Shown piece by piece: positions 6,760 through 9,023 of a DNA stretch of 9,023 nucleotides. The stretch is taken from NCBI GenBank assembly GCA_025934455.1, contig JAICYA010000057.1, positions 1-9,023 of the forward strand, written 5' to 3'. A program made the position numbers and the translations under genes. The notes below the pieces were generated by a model. The model was not told where the DNA came from, ran no database searches, and saw only the letters and a list, made by a program, of their open reading frames with translations. Numbering within the stretch: position 1 is the stretch's first letter; every line of letters begins with the position of its first letter. Source of the DNA: Rudaea sp. (lineage in GTDB: Bacteria; Pseudomonadota; Gammaproteobacteria; Xanthomonadales; Rhodanobacteraceae).

Positions 6760-8831
6760 TGCGCGACTCCACGTTCGGTCGCCGTGGGCTGCACATGCTC
6801 GTACTGAGTCAACAGCGCATGGAAGCGCGGATCCTGGCGCAGCGGATCCCATATCGGATCGAGCTTCAGCCGGGTCACGCTCATCACTTCGCCGGCCGGC
6901 ACCGCCAGCAGTTGCCCGATCAATTTGAGCGCGTCATCTTTTGCGCCCGCGTGGACTTCGATCTCGGCCAACCCGGCCAAGGTGTACTCACCAAAATAAG
7001 CGTCCTTGGAAATGGACATCACTTCGGATGCGCGACGCGCTGCCACGATGGCCTCCGTATTGCGACCGAGGCACGCATCTACCCACGCCACCTGCTGCAG
7101 ATTCCCGATGACATCGGGATGCTTCGCCAGTTCCGCATCGAGCAACGGCTTCAATTGCGCGCACTCGGATTGAATGGCGGACTGCCTTCCCGCAATGACC
7201 TGGATGGTGACGCGCGCGGCGCGGCGGGTGAGCCGTTCCGCATCGGTGCTGACGGGCGCCGAATCCCATGCAAGCAGCGCCTGATCGAAGTGGCGTTCGA
7301 ATACATCCGGGTAGACGATCGGGTTGACCAGGCCATCCACGTCTCCGGCGGCGATGTTTTTCGCGGTGTCGAGTCTCCAGCCGGGCCGTGGAATGTAAGC
7401 GCTCCGGGCGCCCTGGGCATCGCCCAACCCGATCAGGCGCGTCGTCCACAATGCGTCCTGATTGTTGGTCTTCCCGGGCTCCATCGTCAGCGCACGCATC
7501 AGCACCTGCTCCGCTTCCGCATAGCGCCGCATGATGCACAACGTCCAGCCGTATTCGCCCAGCATCTCAGCGTCGCGCGGTGCGATCAGCAACGCGCGTT
7601 GCAGCGTCGCCAGCGCCTGCGGCCACTGTCCTCTTCTGCGTTCGATGAAAGCCAGCCCTCCGAGCGCCTCGACGTTGTTCGGCGCGAGCTGCAGCACTCG
7701 CTCGAACTGTTTGGCAGCCTCGGCATAACGGCGATAGCCCCAGTAGTAGTAATAGCCGAGCGCCAGATGTGCATCGGGAAGATCGGGAGCGATGGCAAGG
7801 GTACTGTCAATGGTCACCTTGACCTTCGCCAGTTCGTCCGGTGGCAGCGGCGCAACGAACCAGTGGCTCACCATTTTCCAGTAAGCCAGTTGGGCCCGGG
7901 CCAGGGCGAAGCCAGGATCGAGCGCGATCGCCTTGCGGTAATCGGATTCGGCAAGCTCGAATTCCGCGCCGTCCTGGGCATCAAACGCCTTGTGGGCCTG
8001 GTAGTCCGCTTTCAGGTACCAGTTGTACGCGGCGGCGTTCTGGGTCGGGATCGCCGCAACGTTCTGTTGCTCGGTTCTGGTGAGCTTGGCCTTCAACGCA
8101 TCGGCAATTTTCTGCGCGACCTCGCCTTCCACGCCGAAGATGTTGTCCAGCGTGCGCGTGTAAGCGTCGGCCCACAGATGGTTGTCGTTGCTGGCATCGA
8201 TCAGCTGCACGTTGATCAGCACCTGATTGCCGGCCTTCTGCACGCTGCCTTCCAGGATCGTCGCCACGCCGAGTTGCCGCGCGATGGTTTTCAGGTTGTC
8301 CGGGTGGCTTTCGTATTTCGCGGTGGACGTGCGGGAGATCACTTTCAGGTCGCCGATGTCGGCGAGCTTGGTCAGGATCAGATCCTGCATGCCGTCGGCG
8401 AAGTAGGCGTTGCCCTTGTCCGCGCTCAGGTTCTCGAATGGCAGCACGGCAATGGATTTGTCCGGAATCCGCGCAGGAGCTGCCAAATCCGAAGACGAGG
8501 AGTTCGCTGCATCGGCAGCAGGAGCGACCGGATTCTGCGCGGCGAATCGCCACAGCAGTCCGCCACCGATCGCCAGCAGCAAGGCGAGGATCAATAGTTC
8601 GGTACCGGAAACCCGCTGCACGCCGCGCTCGCCGTGATACCACGCCAGCACCAGCACGACGAAGAAACCGATCGCGAGCGCGATGATGACAAGACGCTCG
8701 ACCGATTCCGGCCAGCCGAATCGCGTCGCGACAATATCGAGCACCTGGATCAGCGCAAATGCCGCCGCGACGTAGGCCAGCGCCCACTGCACGAGCTTGC
8801 GTTCTTTCAGCCGCTGGAGAAATTCGCCCAC
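6756..8831 (-). CDS. Membrane-anchored TolB-like/TPR protein A (first full gene of the operon)
   Basis: 691 residues from a GTG at 8831, the start that aligns with the other paralogs (xGEFLQRLKERKLVQWALAY). Three hydrophobic helices (about 13-35, 47-66, 78-95) flank AWYHGERGVQRVSG. The N-terminal RLKERK and the second loop are positively charged, which places the remainder in the periplasm by the positive-inside rule. A Ser/Ala-rich linker (about 98-120) leads into the TolB-like domain (about 122-250): IPDKSIAVLPFENLSADKG, YFADGMQDLILTKLA, SRTST, LEGSVQKAGNQVLINVQL, HLWADAYTRTLDNIFGVEGE. TPR-like units lie at about 292-325, 352-385, 387-420 and 421-453, with a further helical region up to the ending DPIWDPLRQDPRFHALL (about 658-674). 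It is about 100 residues longer than B and D, the difference being in the C-terminal half. It is preceded by the only sizeable gap in the run, so it is probably the first translated gene of the transcript. Function unknown; scaffold or sensor role inferred. Confidence 0.94.
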   Translation of the reverse strand: MGEFLQRLKERKLVQWALAYVAAAFALIQVLDIVATRFGWPESVERLVIIALAIGFFVVLVLAWYHGERGVQRVSGTELLILALLLAIGGGLLWRFAAQNPVAPAADAANSSSSDLAAPARIPDKSIAVLPFENLSADKGNAYFADGMQDLILTKLADIGDLKVISRTSTAKYESHPDNLKTIARQLGVATILEGSVQKAGNQVLINVQLIDASNDNHLWADAYTRTLDNIFGVEGEVAQKIADALKAKLTRTEQQNVAAIPTQNAAAYNWYLKADYQAHKAFDAQDGAEFELAESDYRKAIALDPGFALARAQLAYWKMVSHWFVAPLPPDELAKVKVTIDSTLAIAPDLPDAHLALGYYYYWGYRRYAEAAKQFERVLQLAPNNVEALGGLAFIERRRGQWPQALATLQRALLIAPRDAEMLGEYGWTLCIMRRYAEAEQVLMRALTMEPGKTNNQDALWTTRLIGLGDAQGARSAYIPRPGWRLDTAKNIAAGDVDGLVNPIVYPDVFERHFDQALLAWDSAPVSTDAERLTRRAARVTIQVIAGRQSAIQSECAQLKPLLDAELAKHPDVIGNLQQVAWVDACLGRNTEAIVAARRASEVMSISKDAYFGEYTLAGLAEIEVHAGAKDDALKLIGQLLAVPAGEVMSVTRLKLDPIWDPLRQDPRFHALLTQYEHVQPTATERGVAQ
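6767..6770 (-). promoter_or_regulatory. Ribosome binding site of gene B
   Basis: GGAG on the minus strand, seven bases before the ATG at 6759, within the 3' end of A. Good spacing supports the paralog-aligned start over the longer upstream one. Confidence 0.65.
8590..8642 (-). repeat. Near-identical coding repeat, copy in gene A
   Basis: 53 bases encoding the loop between helix 2 and helix 3 and the start of helix 3. They match 6518-6570 in gene B with one mismatch (8622 versus 6550), including third codon positions. The flanking sequence is less similar. It is part of the paralogous anchor region, not a mobile element. Confidence 0.8.
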
Positions 8832-8900
8832 TCGAGTGTTTCCCTGTTCTGGCGTGTCGAAGTGTAACCTTTGCGAAGCTTCAACTCCCCGCGGGCGATT
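8832..8900 (-). promoter_or_regulatory. Intergenic region upstream of the operon, possible promoter
   Basis: This is the only gap of more than four bases between genes. On the minus strand it holds a -10-like TACACT (8861-8866), but no good -35 at 16-18 bases: TTGAAG at 8879-8884 is only 12 bases away. A perfect 8-base palindrome, GAAGCTTC, lies at 8875-8882 just upstream of the -10-like box and could be an operator, or chance. The operon must be transcribed from here or from further right, outside the window. The promoter call is weak. Confidence 0.25.
8841..8845 (-). promoter_or_regulatory. Ribosome binding site of gene A
   Basis: AGGGA on the minus strand, nine bases before the GTG at 8831. 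Spacing is acceptable and it supports the GTG, which has no competing in-frame ATG that keeps the conserved N-terminus. Confidence 0.5.
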
Positions 8901-9023
8901 TCAACGGAACCCGATACACGCCGCGATCACGAACCAACGCACGATCCAGTCCGGCGCACCCAGCGGCGGCCCGAGTTGCGCTATGCCCTGCGCCAACGCC
9001 CACACCGCGCCCGCGTACAGCAC
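8901..9023 (-). pseudogene. Truncated paralog X: two-helix N-terminal anchor remnant, 5' end beyond window
   Basis: Reading in from the right edge, 40 codons are open before TGA at 8903-8901. The peptide contains YAGAVWALAQGIAQLG, then PPLGAPDWIVRW and FVIAACIGF, then R and stop. It aligns without gaps to residues 20-56 of protein A (YVAAAFALIQ to ALAIGF) with 13 of 37 identical by hand count, covering the first two membrane helices. In the paralogs this module continues into LAWYHGERG, a third helix, the TolB-like domain and TPRs. Here none of the three frames after the stop point restores a continuation, so the gene appears to have lost its 3' part by deletion rather than by a simple frameshift. 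From memory, YAGAVWALAQGIAQLG with GAPDW is typical of another subfamily of TPR proteins in Xanthomonadales. Alternatively it is a functional small two-helix membrane protein; the 5' end is needed to decide. Confidence 0.55.

Noticed and set aside
6760..6852. Longer N-terminus for B starting at 6852
   Set aside because: The extra residues do not match the paralogs and lie within the coding end of A; the start at 6759 has a good ribosome site and the conserved N-terminus.
6759..8597. Plus-strand open frame of 612 codons opposite A
   Set aside because: Starts at the end of A and mirrors it. It is open because stop codons are rare in the antisense frame of GC-rich genes.
7981..8787. Minus-strand open frame of 268 codons inside A
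   Set aside because: Frame-shifted shadow of A; the A frame carries the helices and TolB motifs over the same bases.
6756..8831. Adenylate cyclase, Ser/Thr kinase or winged-helix domain, often fused to TolB-like/TPR regions
   Set aside because: The N-terminus is three membrane helices followed directly by the TolB-like domain; no such catalytic or DNA-binding motifs are present in any copy.
1..9023. CRISPR array, tRNA/rRNA, insertion sequence, toxin-antitoxin pair or phage genes
   Set aside because: No regularly spaced short repeats, cloverleaf, transposase motif or terminal inverted repeats were seen. The repeats present are coding paralogy.

Overview
The window is a compact, GC-rich piece of bacterial chromosome in which every supported gene lies on the minus strand. 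It reads from the right edge leftwards as one operon-like run of five genes. Four are paralogs built as three N-terminal membrane helices, a TolB-like domain (the COG5616 / FlgO-like type) and TPR repeats. The fifth, in the middle, is a secreted TPR protein of another family. This protein style, codon use and gene density resemble Xanthomonadales (Rhodanobacteraceae/Lysobacteraceae-like Gammaproteobacteria). That placement is an inference from family resemblance, not a measured result.

Layout in order of transcription: (X) 9023-8901, the end of a truncated relative of the same membrane-anchor module, cut off after its second helix. Then 8900-8832, a 69-base gap that is the only real intergenic space and the likely promoter region. 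(A) 8831-6756, GTG start, 691 aa. (B) 6759-5011, 582 aa. (C) 5014-3341, the secreted TPR protein, 557 aa. (D) 3336-1579, 585 aa. (E) 1582 to beyond the left edge, GTG start, 527 residues visible. A/B and B/C overlap by four bases as ATGA, D/E overlaps as GTGA, and C/D are four bases apart. Translation is therefore probably coupled through the whole run.

The four paralogs share an N-terminus of the form xxxFxxRLKxRKLVQWALAYV, three hydrophobic helices, then DKSIAVLP opening the TolB-like domain, then TPRs of different length and sequence. In A, B and D, the three whose ends are visible, a DPRF motif lies close to the C-terminus. The positive-inside rule predicts a cytoplasmic N-terminus and a periplasmic TolB/TPR part, which is the same compartment as the exported protein C. 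The simplest reading is a periplasmic scaffold or interaction system anchored in the inner membrane. No catalytic, DNA-binding or kinase domain is visible in any of the genes, so the actual function is unknown.

The most unusual points are the tandem expansion itself, the domain mosaicism among the copies (A resembles B in its membrane part but E in its TolB-like part), the truncated sixth copy upstream, and the secreted partner embedded in the operon. Long plus-strand reading frames across the window are antisense shadows of these genes.
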